This document shows, piece by piece, positions 17,523-26,053 of a DNA stretch of 47,173 nt; position 1 is the stretch's first letter, and every line of letters begins with the position of its first letter. A program made the translations under genes and the position numbers. Source of the stretch: Bacillaceae bacterium S4-13-56 (lineage in GTDB: Bacteria > Bacillota > Bacilli > Bacillales > JAWJLM01); assembly GCA_040191315.1 (NCBI GenBank), contig JAWJLM010000043.1:1-47173 (forward strand), read 5' to 3'. Below the pieces are notes generated by a model, which did not search any database, was not told the DNA's origin, and worked only from the letters and a program-made list of their open reading frames with translations.

Positions 17523-18132
17523 GTGGAAGACAATCATTGTCATTCTTTTGTTGGTCTTTGTCTTTTTCTTGGCTACACAGGAAAGAAATAAAGAAGAAGT
17601 TTCCCATGATTTTTTTCTGGAAATTTCGGAAGAAGATAATGTGGAAATGTTTAATGGACGTATGTATCCTAATTGGGAGGCACCCAAAGAATTTAAAACA
17701 GAATCTAAAAACGGGAAAGAACTTCAATTGATTTTTGGTGAAACGAAAAAAGAAATTGAAAGTTATGTAAAAAAAACGAAACAATTTGATGAAATAAATG
17801 AGGAAGCCATGAGCCTCATGAAAACTCACTATGAGCGAATGAATATGCTTTGGAATCGTTTGTATGAGTTGGAATCGGGGGGGGATTCGAGAGAAAATCA
17901 ATTCATCATAGAAACTTCCTACTGGTATGAGAATTATGTAAACACAATACAATCCCTATTTTCTATGTTCGGAAATGTAGGAAGTAAAGAGGAGGACCTT
18001 CTTAACATGGGGATTTTTCCTGAGGAATTCAACAGCATTGATGGAATTTTAAGGTATCCTTACCGATTTGCAGGACAGCGTTATAATGAATTAATCTCAC
18101 GGTTTTACAATCAATATGGACAAGAACAATAG
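17515..18132 (+). CDS. Membrane-anchored partner of the lipoprotein, unknown function
   Basis: A 205-residue protein with one N-terminal hydrophobic segment (residues 4-20, IIVILLLVFVFFLA) and a charged extracellular part rich in Glu, Lys, Tyr and Trp. No domain recognised. It starts inside the preceding lipoprotein gene, with GGAGGAGAAAG upstream. Both products are about 200 residues and face outward, which suggests a two-protein surface complex. The pair lies between the wall-teichoic gene tagO and a zinc-ribbon membrane protein. Confidence 0.75.
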   Translation: MNKWKTIIVILLLVFVFFLATQERNKEEVSHDFFLEISEEDNVEMFNGRMYPNWEAPKEFKTESKNGKELQLIFGETKKEIESYVKKTKQFDEINEEAMSLMKTHYERMNMLWNRLYELESGGDSRENQFIIETSYWYENYVNTIQSLFSMFGNVGSKEEDLLNMGIFPEEFNSIDGILRYPYRFAGQRYNELISRFYNQYGQEQ

Positions 18133-18150
18133 GCAGGGATTACGAGAGTC

Positions 18151-18208
18151 CAGTGAACCTCTCCAACTAAATCCATAGATTTTGATGGAGAGGTTCACTG
18201 TTTTATTT
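18151..18208 (+). terminator. Terminator of the lipoprotein operon
   Basis: Perfect 14-bp stem CAGTGAACCTCTCC/GGAGAGGTTCACTG with a 22-base loop, followed by TTTTATTTT. Confidence 0.85.
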
Positions 18209-18362
18209 TCATGGGAGTAATCCCCCCACTTCAAATCTTAACTAAAAATGAGAAGAGTTGGTGGGGAACAAACTGTCTGTAAAAATGTTCATTTGATTCA
18301 TGGGCTTTAGGTTGGGTGCTAACAATCAGCGGGGGACGACCACTGATTGAAGTTTCCCTTTA
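18198..18362 (+). repeat. Three-hairpin interspersed element, copy 3 (truncated)
   Basis: Lacks hairpin 1 and keeps only the right end of the module (TTTTATTTTCATGGGAGTAA), fused directly to the terminator. Hairpin 2 is weakened (CCCCAC/GTGGGG). Hairpin 3 is CAATCAGCG...CCACTGATTG. Its last bases supply the stop codon of the minus-strand zinc-ribbon gene. Confidence 0.68.
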
Positions 18363-19148
18363 TGAAAATAAGAATGGATTATCTAGAATGGAAATAATAG
18401 GTTCAAGCCATAAAGATTTGAGTAAATATCCACTAATACCTACAGCCAAAAATAGCAAAGTAAGATGCAACATAGGATCCAGTCGCTTCTTAATGATGAA
18501 TAAAGAACCTCCCAAGAATCCAAAACCTAATAAAAGCGAGATGGCGAGAACAAAAAGTGCGATTGGCGATTCAAAAAAAGCTAAAACGCAAGCCAAGATC
18601 ATAAAAACCGCAGGATATAAATAGCTCCATCCCATATAATTAATGGTTAAGGGGAAATTGAGTTTTTGATCATCAGAAGGAAACAGTAACAAAATGATAG
18701 CTGCCACAATAAATACAAGGAATAGGGCAGTTCCAGGAAAAACAATAAGCTCTAGAAAGGCATCTTTATAAAACAGCTCATGATATTCTATGGAAAATAT
18801 GTACAAAACCAGCCCAAATAGAAAACTATATAAACCTAAAATCCATCCACCTATCTTCTTTGGTAGATGTTGTTCAGTAAAAATCGTGCTCGGTGTTTTC
18901 CATGCCTGCTTAAGAAATAGGGAGGGTGAAATTGTTTGTTGTACTTCTTCGGTTACTGTTTCATCCTCAAAAAGACTTTCTTCTAAAAATGGCTCCTCAT
19001 CTTGGTGATCGGGTCTTGTCCAAGTAGGCTTGCCGGATTGCTTAGGCTTTAATTTCTGGTTGAGAGAAGATGTAGAAGTGAGAGGTTCCCCACAAGATAC
19101 GCAAAAACGGGAATTGCTATTTTCGGTAAAACAATTTGGACATTCCAT
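18360..19148 (-). CDS. Zinc-ribbon membrane protein, unknown function
   Basis: A 262-residue protein. It opens with a zinc ribbon (CPNC ... CVSC, residues 3-19), then a proline/lysine-rich cytoplasmic linker to about residue 80, then five or six hydrophobic segments in the second half. Zinc-ribbon membrane proteins of this shape are common in Bacillaceae and mostly uncharacterised. The ribosome site AAAGGAGAATC precedes the start. Its stop codon lies inside repeat copy 3, so the repeat either supplied a new end to the gene or was inserted exactly there. Confidence 0.78.
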   Translation of the reverse strand: MECPNCFTENSNSRFCVSCGEPLTSTSSLNQKLKPKQSGKPTWTRPDHQDEEPFLEESLFEDETVTEEVQQTISPSLFLKQAWKTPSTIFTEQHLPKKIGGWILGLYSFLFGLVLYIFSIEYHELFYKDAFLELIVFPGTALFLVFIVAAIILLLFPSDDQKLNFPLTINYMGWSYLYPAVFMILACVLAFFESPIALFVLAISLLLGFGFLGGSLFIIKKRLDPMLHLTLLFLAVGISGYLLKSLWLEPIISILDNPFLFS

Positions 19149-19190
19149 AAAGAAGATTCTCCTTTATTAGCAGATAGAAAGATTAAAATA

Positions 19191-19332
19191 TGTCTAGCTC
19201 CAGCAAAAAAGTTTCAACGATTAATCTTCGGCGGAGTTTTTGCCTCGAGTCATCGCACGAAGGAAAGCTACATAGACCTTTTTCGCAGAAACAAGTGCTT
19301 TTCTTGTTTCGGGGGGCGCTTGCACTTTTCTT
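19191..19332 (+). repeat. tgtctagctcc...gcgcttgc interspersed element, copy c
   Basis: Keeps both ends (TGTCTAGCTCCAGC and GGGCGCTTGCACTTTTC). The interior is of a second subtype with GAGTCATCGCACGAAGGAAA and AGAAACAAGTGC/CTTGTTTC, shared with copy e at 42.2 kb. Confidence 0.7.
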
Positions 19333-19487
19333 ATGGATACTTACTCCTCTATTGTCTGATATAACAAAAACAATATCAACTATTCTTTTCGAGATTTCCT
19401 GGGAAATAAGGAGGTATCTAGACGGCCTTCGACAACATCCTTTTAGAATCAAGTGAAATTATTCACATATTTGTTAAAGATTTTCCG

Positions 19488-19514
19488 TTGATTTACTTTT
19501 TTTTAATCTATAAT
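19488..19514 (+). promoter_or_regulatory. Sigma-A-like promoter of the small membrane peptide
   Basis: TTGATT and TATAAT with a 15-bp spacer, about 25 bp before the ribosome site of the peptide gene. The spacer is a little short. Confidence 0.5.
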
Positions 19515-19539
19515 GAAGGCAAATAGGGGGATGATTTTG

Positions 19540-19695
19540 ATGAATAATTTTAAATTTTTTGTATTGTGCACATTATTCATGATTGTTTTGTTAGTTTTTG
19601 TCCCTTGGAACACTGTCAAATCAAAAGATTCTGTGGAAACTATTAATCGTGGAATATATGTTGAAAACCTCCCTTATTATGATGTGGTAAAATAA
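19540..19695 (+). CDS. Small single-pass membrane peptide
   Basis: A 51-residue peptide with one membrane segment (about residues 4-22, FFVLCTLFMIVLLVFVPW) and a short outward tail ending YYDVVK. The start at 19540 is nine bases after AGGGGG; an in-frame ATG at 19531 is too close to that site. It has its own promoter and terminator, which supports a real gene. No known family was recognised. It converges on the LCP gene. Confidence 0.6.
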   Translation: MNNFKFFVLCTLFMIVLLVFVPWNTVKSKDSVETINRGIYVENLPYYDVVK

Positions 19696-19722
19696 AAAGA
19701 CGCCGAGATGGCGCCTTTTTAT
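19694..19722. terminator. Bidirectional terminator between the peptide gene and the LCP gene
   Basis: AAAAAGACGCC/GGCGCCTTTTT with loop GAGAT. It works on both strands because of the A- and T-runs. Confidence 0.8.
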
Positions 19723-20739
19723 TTATCCTTCTTTATTTATTGAACGGACTCCTTTTGTATTAGCTAACGTACTTATATTGGATGGTTCAATTCCTAGATG
19801 ATGCTTAAGTTCTAATTGAACATCCTTCACATTTTCATCCTCTAGCTGGAAGTAATAGACCTGGTTAATGTAAACACCCTGGCCCTCAAGCTGTAAGGAT
19901 TCAAACTTCACGTCTTTGTCTAGTGCAAAATCACGAAATGAAAGCATTTGATCGAAGGAAAGGTTAGTTTTCATATTATTCCCAACCGATCGGATGATAT
20001 CGTCATATTTACTTACAGAAGTGATGGTGGTTGCTTTTGAAAAGATAGCTTTCACAATTTCAACCTGTCGTTTTCCACGTTCTAAATCACTATCATATTT
20101 TCTGGTTCTTGCGAGGGCCAAAGCTTCTTCTCCATCAAGGTGCTGCAAGCCCTCTTCGATATAGATCGCATTCTGTTCATCTTTGCTGTTCTGTTCCTGA
20201 ATATCAAAAGGCACATCATAATAAATACCATCTAATGAATCAACCACTTCAGTGAAGGCTTCAAAATTCAAACGCACGTAATAGTCTACGGGAATATCTA
20301 ATGCCTCCTCCACCGTTTCGACAGTTGCATTAATTCCTCCAAAGGCATGGGCGTGGGTGATTTTATCTTTTTTTCCTTCCACTGGGATGTAGACGTATGA
20401 GTCCCGTGGAATGCTTAAAAGTTTGACGGATTTATTTTCCGCATTGAAAGTAGCTAAAATCAAGGCGTCCGATCTTGGATTTCCCTGATCAGTCCTTGTT
20501 TCACTATCATCAACACCAACAAATAATACAGAAATATTATCCATTCCTGGAGTTATATTTTTTTCGCGTTTATCGGAAAGCTCTCCTCTGTCCAATTCCT
20601 GATGTGCCTGGTCGGCTGCCTTTTTAGCCTGATCAGTTAGATAAACTCCATATCCTATAACAGTTCCTATTAATAAAAGGATTGTTATCGAAACATTCCA
20701 AAGAACACGTTTCCTCCAATTCGGACGTTTCTTTTCCAT
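19723..20739 (-). CDS. LytR-CpsA-Psr family wall polymer ligase
   Basis: A 338-residue membrane-anchored enzyme of the LCP family, which transfers teichoic acid or other anionic polymers from undecaprenyl pyrophosphate to peptidoglycan. There is one N-terminal membrane helix (VLWNVSITILLLIGTVIGYGVYL). The catalytic domain shows LFVGVDDSE, RSDALILATF, LLSIPRDSYVYIP with the pyrophosphate-binding Arg, and ALALARTRKYDSDLERGKRQ. The start MEKKRP is chosen because AGGAG lies seven bases upstream; the longer frame runs back into yvyE. It is co-directional with yvyE. It probably works on the pathway begun by TagO nearby. Confidence 0.9.
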   Translation of the reverse strand: MEKKRPNWRKRVLWNVSITILLLIGTVIGYGVYLTDQAKKAADQAHQELDRGELSDKREKNITPGMDNISVLFVGVDDSETRTDQGNPRSDALILATFNAENKSVKLLSIPRDSYVYIPVEGKKDKITHAHAFGGINATVETVEEALDIPVDYYVRLNFEAFTEVVDSLDGIYYDVPFDIQEQNSKDEQNAIYIEEGLQHLDGEEALALARTRKYDSDLERGKRQVEIVKAIFSKATTITSVSKYDDIIRSVGNNMKTNLSFDQMLSFRDFALDKDVKFESLQLEGQGVYINQVYYFQLEDENVKDVQLELKHHLGIEPSNISTLANTKGVRSINKEG

Positions 20740-20791
20740 GTACATTCTCCTTCTGTCTTCCTTCTTAGTTGTTTTGCATGTTGGAAGAATT

Positions 20792-21430
20792 TTATGAACG
20801 ATAATCAAATTCTTTATATATTTGCTCTCCTTTTTTACAATTGGCCTGGTCACTCGTTAAATCAATGATCCAGTTTGTAAATACCTCAACTTCCTCCACA
20901 GGTACATAAATATATATTTCCACATGTTCTAAATATTCAATCCGGTCTAAAAAATACGAAGATTTCCTTAGTTCATTTTCTAGCTTTCCTAACAAAGTGT
21001 AATCAGCAATTACTTTCATTTCCTGCATCAGTTGGCGGTGAACAATTCCAATTTCATTTAATGCTTCAGAGGTTGACTTTGAATAAGCTCGAATTAGCCC
21101 ACCAGCACCAAGTTTTATGCCTCCAAAATATCTAGTGACAACAACTGTCGTATCTTTCAGCCCCTTTTTCTTTAAAACTTCCAAAATAGGGACACCAGCA
21201 GTTCCACTAGGCTCGCCATCATCATTCGCTTTTTGAATCTGGTTATGCTCCCCAATTAAGTAAGCGGAACAATTGTGGGTAGCATCATGATGTTTCTTCT
21301 TCATTTTTTGGATAAAATTTTGTGCTTCTTCCTCTGTCTCAGTACGCATGACATGACCAATAAAGCGTGACTTTTGTATTTGTATCTCATGGGCACCTTC
21401 ACCCTTAACGGTATAGTATGATTTAATCAT
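20792..21430 (-). CDS. yvyE: YvyE / YigZ (IMPACT) family protein
   Basis: A 212-residue protein of the YigZ/IMPACT family, widely conserved but of uncertain function. The N-terminal domain carries the hallmark HDATHNCSAY, NDDGEPSGTAGVPIL and VVTRYFGGIKLGAGGL. The C-terminal domain is ferredoxin-like. AGGAGGT lies ten bases before the start. It is divergent from degS, the same arrangement as in B. subtilis. Confidence 0.92.
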   Translation of the reverse strand: MIKSYYTVKGEGAHEIQIQKSRFIGHVMRTETEEEAQNFIQKMKKKHHDATHNCSAYLIGEHNQIQKANDDGEPSGTAGVPILEVLKKKGLKDTTVVVTRYFGGIKLGAGGLIRAYSKSTSEALNEIGIVHRQLMQEMKVIADYTLLGKLENELRKSSYFLDRIEYLEHVEIYIYVPVEEVEVFTNWIIDLTSDQANCKKGEQIYKEFDYRS

Positions 21431-21602
21431 CTTGCTTCTAACCTCCTAAAGAATTATTATAAAGTCGAGAGACTAAATGTTCAAATAGAACGTTAGTACC
21501 CAAAAAAACTCAGTATTTTGAATGAATTTTCATAAATACCCCCAAAAATAACTTGCTTCTTACGAATAGGTTTTTTGAACATGGATGAAGGAGACGGTTC
21601 TC

Positions 21603-22769
21603 ATGTCGGAAAAAAAACATAGTGAAAAAGCACTTGATTCAATTATCAATGAGATGATTGATACGGTGACCAATAGTAAGGATGAGATTTTTCACATCGG
21701 TGAACGGTCCCGAAATGAATATGAACAGCTCAAGATGGAGCTTGAAGAAACGAAGAAACTCGTTTATCAAATGATCGATGAGGGGGATACGCTCGACAAA
21801 AGAGTTCGTTTTTCACGAATCCGATTATCAGAAGTGAGTAAGCATTTTGATAAATATAGTGAAGAAGAAATTCGGGAGGTTTATGAGCAAACTCATCAAC
21901 TACAAATGACGCTTTCTGTAAACCGTGAAAAAGAAAAACAATTGCGCCAGAGACGTGATGAACTTGAACTCCGACTTAAGAATCTCGGTGATACGGTAGA
22001 AAAAGCAGAAGGTTTAGTGACGAAAATCTCAGTAATCCTTAATTACTTAAATGATGACTTCAAAAAGGTGACAGAAGAATTAGAAACAGCAAGAGAAAAG
22101 CAAGCCTTTGGTCTTCAAATCATTGAAGCGCAAGAGGACGAAAGACGTAGGATATCAAGAGAAATCCACGACGGGCCAGCACAAATGCTCGCCAATGTAA
22201 TGCTTCGTTCGGAGATTGTTGATAAAGTTTTTCGAGAACGAGGACCAGAGGAAGCAATAAAAGAAATCAAAAATGTCCGTAAGATGGTCCATTCAGCTCT
22301 ATATGAGGTTCGTCGAATTATTTATGACTTACGTCCAATGGCTCTTGATGATTTAGGATTGATTCCTACTTTAAAAAAATACTTAGCAACTGTAGAAGAA
22401 TATAATCATATCCCAATAAAGTTTATTTCTTTAGGTGCAGACCGACGACTTGATTCCAAATACGAAGTTGCCCTTTTTCGTTTAGCACAAGAAGCGGTTA
22501 CGAATGCTGTGAAGCACGCAAGGCCATCCATGGTTCAAGTGAAAGTAGAAATTAGAGGAGAACGTGTGACCCTAATCATTAAGGATGACGGTATTGGATT
22601 TGATCCTTCTGAAAAAAAGGAAAAATCCTTTGGAATTGTTGGGATGAAAGAGCGAGTAGACATGTTAAATGGGGAGATCACTTTTGATTCGAAAATTAAT
22701 AGTGGAACGATGGTTATGCTACAGGTCCCTTTATCAACAGTAAGTCAAGTAAAGGCTGTCAATAGGTGA
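21603..22769 (+). CDS. degS: Sensor histidine kinase DegS
   Basis: A 388-residue cytoplasmic kinase without membrane segments. The N-terminal half is a long sensor coiled coil (residues 1-180). The phospho-acceptor motif EDERRRISREIHDGPAQ places His at residue 189, as in B. subtilis DegS. The ATPase domain has LAQEAVTNAVKHA, DDGIGF and GIVGMKERV of the NarL-partner type. It phosphorylates DegU and so shifts cells from motility and competence to exoenzyme production. ATG 21603 has AAGGAGACGG upstream. It is separated from degU by 374 bp containing a repeat. Confidence 0.95.
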   Translation: MSEKKHSEKALDSIINEMIDTVTNSKDEIFHIGERSRNEYEQLKMELEETKKLVYQMIDEGDTLDKRVRFSRIRLSEVSKHFDKYSEEEIREVYEQTHQLQMTLSVNREKEKQLRQRRDELELRLKNLGDTVEKAEGLVTKISVILNYLNDDFKKVTEELETAREKQAFGLQIIEAQEDERRRISREIHDGPAQMLANVMLRSEIVDKVFRERGPEEAIKEIKNVRKMVHSALYEVRRIIYDLRPMALDDLGLIPTLKKYLATVEEYNHIPIKFISLGADRRLDSKYEVALFRLAQEAVTNAVKHARPSMVQVKVEIRGERVTLIIKDDGIGFDPSEKKEKSFGIVGMKERVDMLNGEITFDSKINSGTMVMLQVPLSTVSQVKAVNR

Positions 22770-22819
22770 TTTTTTATATTATAATGAATATAGATTTGGA
22801 CGTATTACTTATTAATAAC

Positions 22820-23040
22820 GTTTATACCGCATGAACGGGCAGCTAACCATGAAGCAAGCTTCACCAACAAGGATGAAAAATTTAATGTTTTATTTTCATG
22901 GGAGCAATACCCCTCAAGTCTTAAGTGAAATGAAAAGAGTAGGTGGGGGATAAACTGCCCGCAAATGTACAATTGGTTAGGTCATACCATTTGGTGCTAA
23001 CGATCAGTAGGGACGGCCACTGATTGAAGTTTCATTTTAT
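22820..23040 (+). repeat. Three-hairpin interspersed element, copy 4 (full module)
   Basis: Starts CCGCATGAACGGGCAG. The complete 51-bp module (ATGAAGCAAGC...TTTTATTTTCAT) lies on the left side, between hairpins 1 and 2. Hairpin 2 has lost part of its left arm. The outer pairing GGGCAG/CTGCCC encloses module and hairpin 2. Hairpin 3 keeps ATCAGT/ACTGAT. It splits degS from degU. Confidence 0.72.
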
Positions 23041-23143
23041 AAACGATCATTTTTCCTACACTCAGCGTTACAGTCACCATAGAAGGAAATGGTTCCGTGT
23101 GAATGACTTAAAAATTTAATTAATAAAATTCAGGAGGATGGGT

Positions 23144-23824
23144 ATGGCTGTAGAGATTGTGTTAATTGATGATCATAAATTGTTTCGTGAAGGTGTTAAG
23201 AGAATACTAGAGTTTGAGCCTGCCTTTTCCGTTGTAGCAGAAGGTAGTGATGGACAAGATGCCATATCCTTAGTTGAACAACATCGTCCAGACGTCGTAT
23301 TAATGGATATTAATATGCCAAAGTTGAACGGTGTTCAAGCTACAGCAGATCTTATTCAAAAATTCCCAGAAACCAAGGTGATCATTCTTTCAATTCACGA
23401 TGATGAGAGTTATGTAACCCACGCCCTAAAAACAGGTGCCCAAGGATATTTGTTAAAGGAAATGGATTCTGATTCTCTTATTGAGGCTATAAAAGTGGTA
23501 AGTGAGGGAGGATCATACCTTCATCCTAAGGTAACTCATAATCTAGTGAATGAATATCGCCGCCTAGTACAAGAAGAAGGAAAGGTATCACAGAATAAAG
23601 TGATAGAATATCGCAAGCCTCTTCATTTATTAACAAGAAGAGAATGTGAAGTCCTCCAGCTTTTGGCTGATGGGAAAAGTAATAAAGGCGTAGCAGATAC
23701 CCTTTACATTAGTGAAAAAACAGTAAAGAACCATGTAAGTAATATTCTTCAAAAAATGAATGTGAATGACCGAACCCAGGCTGTAGTAACTGCCATTAAA
23801 AATGGCTGGGTTGAGGTCTTATGA
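23144..23824 (+). CDS. degU: Response regulator DegU
   Basis: A 226-residue NarL/FixJ-type regulator paired with DegS. Receiver: acidic pair in LIDDHKLF, phospho-acceptor Asp55 in VVLMDINMP, Lys in YLLKEMD. C-terminal LuxR-type helix-turn-helix [25 protein letters not shown] (about residues 165-215). It controls degradative enzymes, motility and competence. ATG 23144 is six bases after AGGAGG; the ATG at 23138 lies within that site. The 374-bp gap from degS makes a separate degU promoter likely, as is known in B. subtilis. Confidence 0.95.
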   Translation: MAVEIVLIDDHKLFREGVKRILEFEPAFSVVAEGSDGQDAISLVEQHRPDVVLMDINMPKLNGVQATADLIQKFPETKVIILSIHDDESYVTHALKTGAQGYLLKEMDSDSLIEAIKVVSEGGSYLHPKVTHNLVNEYRRLVQEEGKVSQNKVIEYRKPLHLLTRRECEVLQLLADGKSNKGVADTLYISEKTVKNHVSNILQKMNVNDRTQAVVTAIKNGWVEVL

Positions 23825-23857
23825 GAAACTCGCTTTTAAAGTGGGTTTCTTTTTTTG
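23825..23857 (+). terminator. Terminator of degU
   Basis: GAAACTCgC/GtGGGTTTC around TTTTAAA, then a seven-T run, directly after the stop codon. Confidence 0.8.
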
Positions 23858-23972
23858 GTTGGTTAGAAAATATAACTTTTAGTTGAGCTTGACGTTATTA
23901 GATGAATAATAAGACAAATGTTCCTTATGGATTTCTTTATAGTATCAGCTATTTACAAGTTGTTAGAGAATT

Positions 23973-24019
23973 TGTCTAGCTCCAGCGCCCTATCGACTGA
24001 AGTAGGTTCCTTCATGTCA
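23973..24019 (+). repeat. tgtctagctcc element, copy d (left-end fragment)
   Basis: Only the first 45 bp or so of the family remain (TGTCTAGCTCCAGCGCCC, TATCGACTGAAGTAGGTTCC). The right end is absent. The rest of the degU-degV gap shows nothing further that I can name. Confidence 0.6.
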
Positions 24020-24122
24020 TGATAAATAAATATGCATGATTATTAAGGAATGTGATGCAACATGCTGAAGATTCATGTAAAATATAAAGAAATATCAGTT
24101 TTTTTTGAAGGAGAAAAATAGC

Positions 24123-24965
24123 ATGAAAACTGCGGTTTTAACGGACAGTACTGCCTATATACCTCAAGAAATAAGAGAACAAAAGAATATTCATATGATT
24201 CCACTAAATGTCTTAATTGGGGACAAATCCTATAAAGAAGAAGTAGAGATTACAGCTGAAGAATTTTATCAAAAGGTTCGAGAATCAGAAGAGTTCCCTA
24301 AGACAAGTCAACCAGCAATTGGTGATGTGGCAGCTAAACTGGAAGAATTATCGAAGGATTATGATGCAGTTGTTGCTATCCATTTGTCAAGTGGAATAAG
24401 CGGTACCTTCCAAGGAACCATTACAGCATCCAGCATGGTAGACGAAATTAAGGTTTATCCCTTTGATTCAGAAATAAGTTGTATGCTGCAAGGATTTTAT
24501 GTTCTTGAGGCTGCGGAAATGGCAGCAGCTGGTGCCCATCCAGAAGACATCATCAAACGATTGGAAGAAATGAAAAAGTCCTCTCGTGCATATTTTGTGG
24601 TGGATGATCTAACGCATCTTCACCGAGGCGGCCGTCTATCTGGTGCGCAAGCGATTATGGGTAGTCTGTTACAAGTGAAACCTGTTTTGCATTTTGTGGA
24701 CAAGGTCATTGTTCCTTTTGAAAAAATCCGGACTCGTAAAAAAGCTTTGAAACGAGTTACCGGTCTTTTTGAAGATATTGCTCAATCAGGTGAACCCATC
24801 CGAGCAACGGTGATCCACTCCAATTGTGAAGAGGACGCCTTGGAACTAATAGCGGAACTTGAATCTCGTTTTCCGAATGCTGAGTTTGTCTTAAGTTATT
24901 TTGGCCCTGTTATCGGCACCCATCTTGGGGAGGGAGCTCTCGCTTTAGGTTGGTACAAAAAGTAA
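24123..24965 (+). CDS. degV: DegV family fatty-acid-binding protein
   Basis: A 280-residue DegV protein; the family binds a fatty acid and feeds fatty-acid kinase systems. Visible are LTDSTAYIP at the start, TSQPAIGDVAAKLEEL, HLSSGISGTFQG and the middle DDLTHLHRGGRLSGAQAIMGSLLQVKPVL, ending GPVIGTHLGEGALALGWY. ATG 24123 follows GAAGGAGAA at seven bases. It sits between degU and comFA as in B. subtilis, with its own terminator. Confidence 0.93.
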   Translation: MKTAVLTDSTAYIPQEIREQKNIHMIPLNVLIGDKSYKEEVEITAEEFYQKVRESEEFPKTSQPAIGDVAAKLEELSKDYDAVVAIHLSSGISGTFQGTITASSMVDEIKVYPFDSEISCMLQGFYVLEAAEMAAAGAHPEDIIKRLEEMKKSSRAYFVVDDLTHLHRGGRLSGAQAIMGSLLQVKPVLHFVDKVIVPFEKIRTRKKALKRVTGLFEDIAQSGEPIRATVIHSNCEEDALELIAELESRFPNAEFVLSYFGPVIGTHLGEGALALGWYKK

Positions 24966-24985
24966 ACTGAACTTATTTATTTTTA

Positions 24986-25021
24986 TTTTCCCCATCGTAT
25001 TTTCGGTGGGGGTATTTTTGT
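24986..25021 (+). terminator. Terminator of degV
   Basis: CCCCATCG/CGGTGGGG around TATTTT, followed by a T-rich run. Confidence 0.82.
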
Positions 25022-25076
25022 TTTGTGGTTTGGTTGATGGGAGTGAACATAAAAAGAGTTAACCTCCTGACTTGAG

Positions 25077-25898
25077 CCAAAAGGGTTAATTTTGAGCTTT
25101 TAGAAACCCGCGCATTAACCATTTAATTCTGAGCATTGAATGAGTGAATGGTGAGCATTAGATGGATAAGTTGCGCTTATCGATAGATACTTGAGCATAT
25201 AGCTAAAGAAGTGCGCTATCACTCAAAAAACCTGAGCATTAAACCTGAAAATTTGAGCATAGACCATCAAGATTCCGAGCATAGACCTAAAAACCTGCGC
25301 ATAGCATTTTTTGTATGAGCATAGAGCGATGAATATGAGCATAGAAAGATCAGAAGCTTATAAAGTTAATTTTGAGCTACATTCATTTCAGAAACCCGCG
25401 CATTAACCATTTAATTCTGAGCATTAGATGGATAAGTTGCGCCTATCGATAGATACTTGAGCATATAGCTAAAGAAGTGCGCTATCACTAAAAAAACCTG
25501 CGCATTAAACCTGAAAATATGAGCATAGACCATCAAGATTCCGAGCATAGACCTAAAAACCTGCGCATAGCATTTTTTGTATGAGCATAGAGCGATGAAT
25601 ATGAGCATAGAAAGATCAGAAGCTTATAAAGTTAATTTTGAGCTACATTCATTTCAGAAACCCGCGCATTAACCATTTAATTCTGAGCATTAGATGGATA
25701 AGTTGCGCCTATCGATAGATACTTGAGCATATAGCTAAAGAAGTGCGCTATCACTAAAAAAACCTGCGCATTAAACCTGAAAATATGAGCATAGACCATC
25801 AAGATTCCGAGCATAGACCTAAAAACCTGCGCATAGCATTTTTTGTATGAGCATAGAGCGATGAATATGAGCATAGAAAGATCAGAAGCTTATAAAGT
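25077..25898. repeat. 20-22 bp phased GAGCAT/GCGCAT array in three block copies
   Basis: The motif G[AC]GC[AT]TA or a close relative starts a new unit every 20, 21 or 22 bp, and the 12-14 bp between motifs differ from unit to unit. The array is built from three blocks. Blocks 2 (about 25367-25632) and 3 (about 25633-25898) read identically with a 266-bp period. Block 1 (about 25077-25366) is diverged and contains one extra 22-bp unit. It fills most of the 1.1-kb gap between degV and comFA, directly behind the degV terminator. Confidence 0.85.
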
Positions 25899-26053
25899 AA
25901 AGCCTACAAAAATTATAAGCTTTTAAAAATCATATCCTTACAAAATCCAGACAGTCATGAATTAACGTAACTTTTTTAATTGAAGGACTTTTTTAACAAA
26001 TGCCGTATATTAACTATGTCATCAAAAATGAATCTCAAGGAGGTCCTCTATTA

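Noticed and set aside
18316-18624. Plus-strand 102-codon ORF
   Set aside because: It is antisense to the zinc-ribbon gene, which has a ribosome site and clear domains.
19190-19456. Overlapping small ORFs on both strands
   Set aside because: They lie in repeat copy c and have no ribosome sites.
25411-25874. Two identical 65-codon minus-strand genes
   Set aside because: They are the same frame read through the duplicated 266-bp block, with no ribosome site and composition of the repeat.
25077-25898. CRISPR array
   Set aside because: The repeated word is only 6-9 bp, the period is 20-22 bp, the blocks are duplicated with their spacers, and no cas gene is present.
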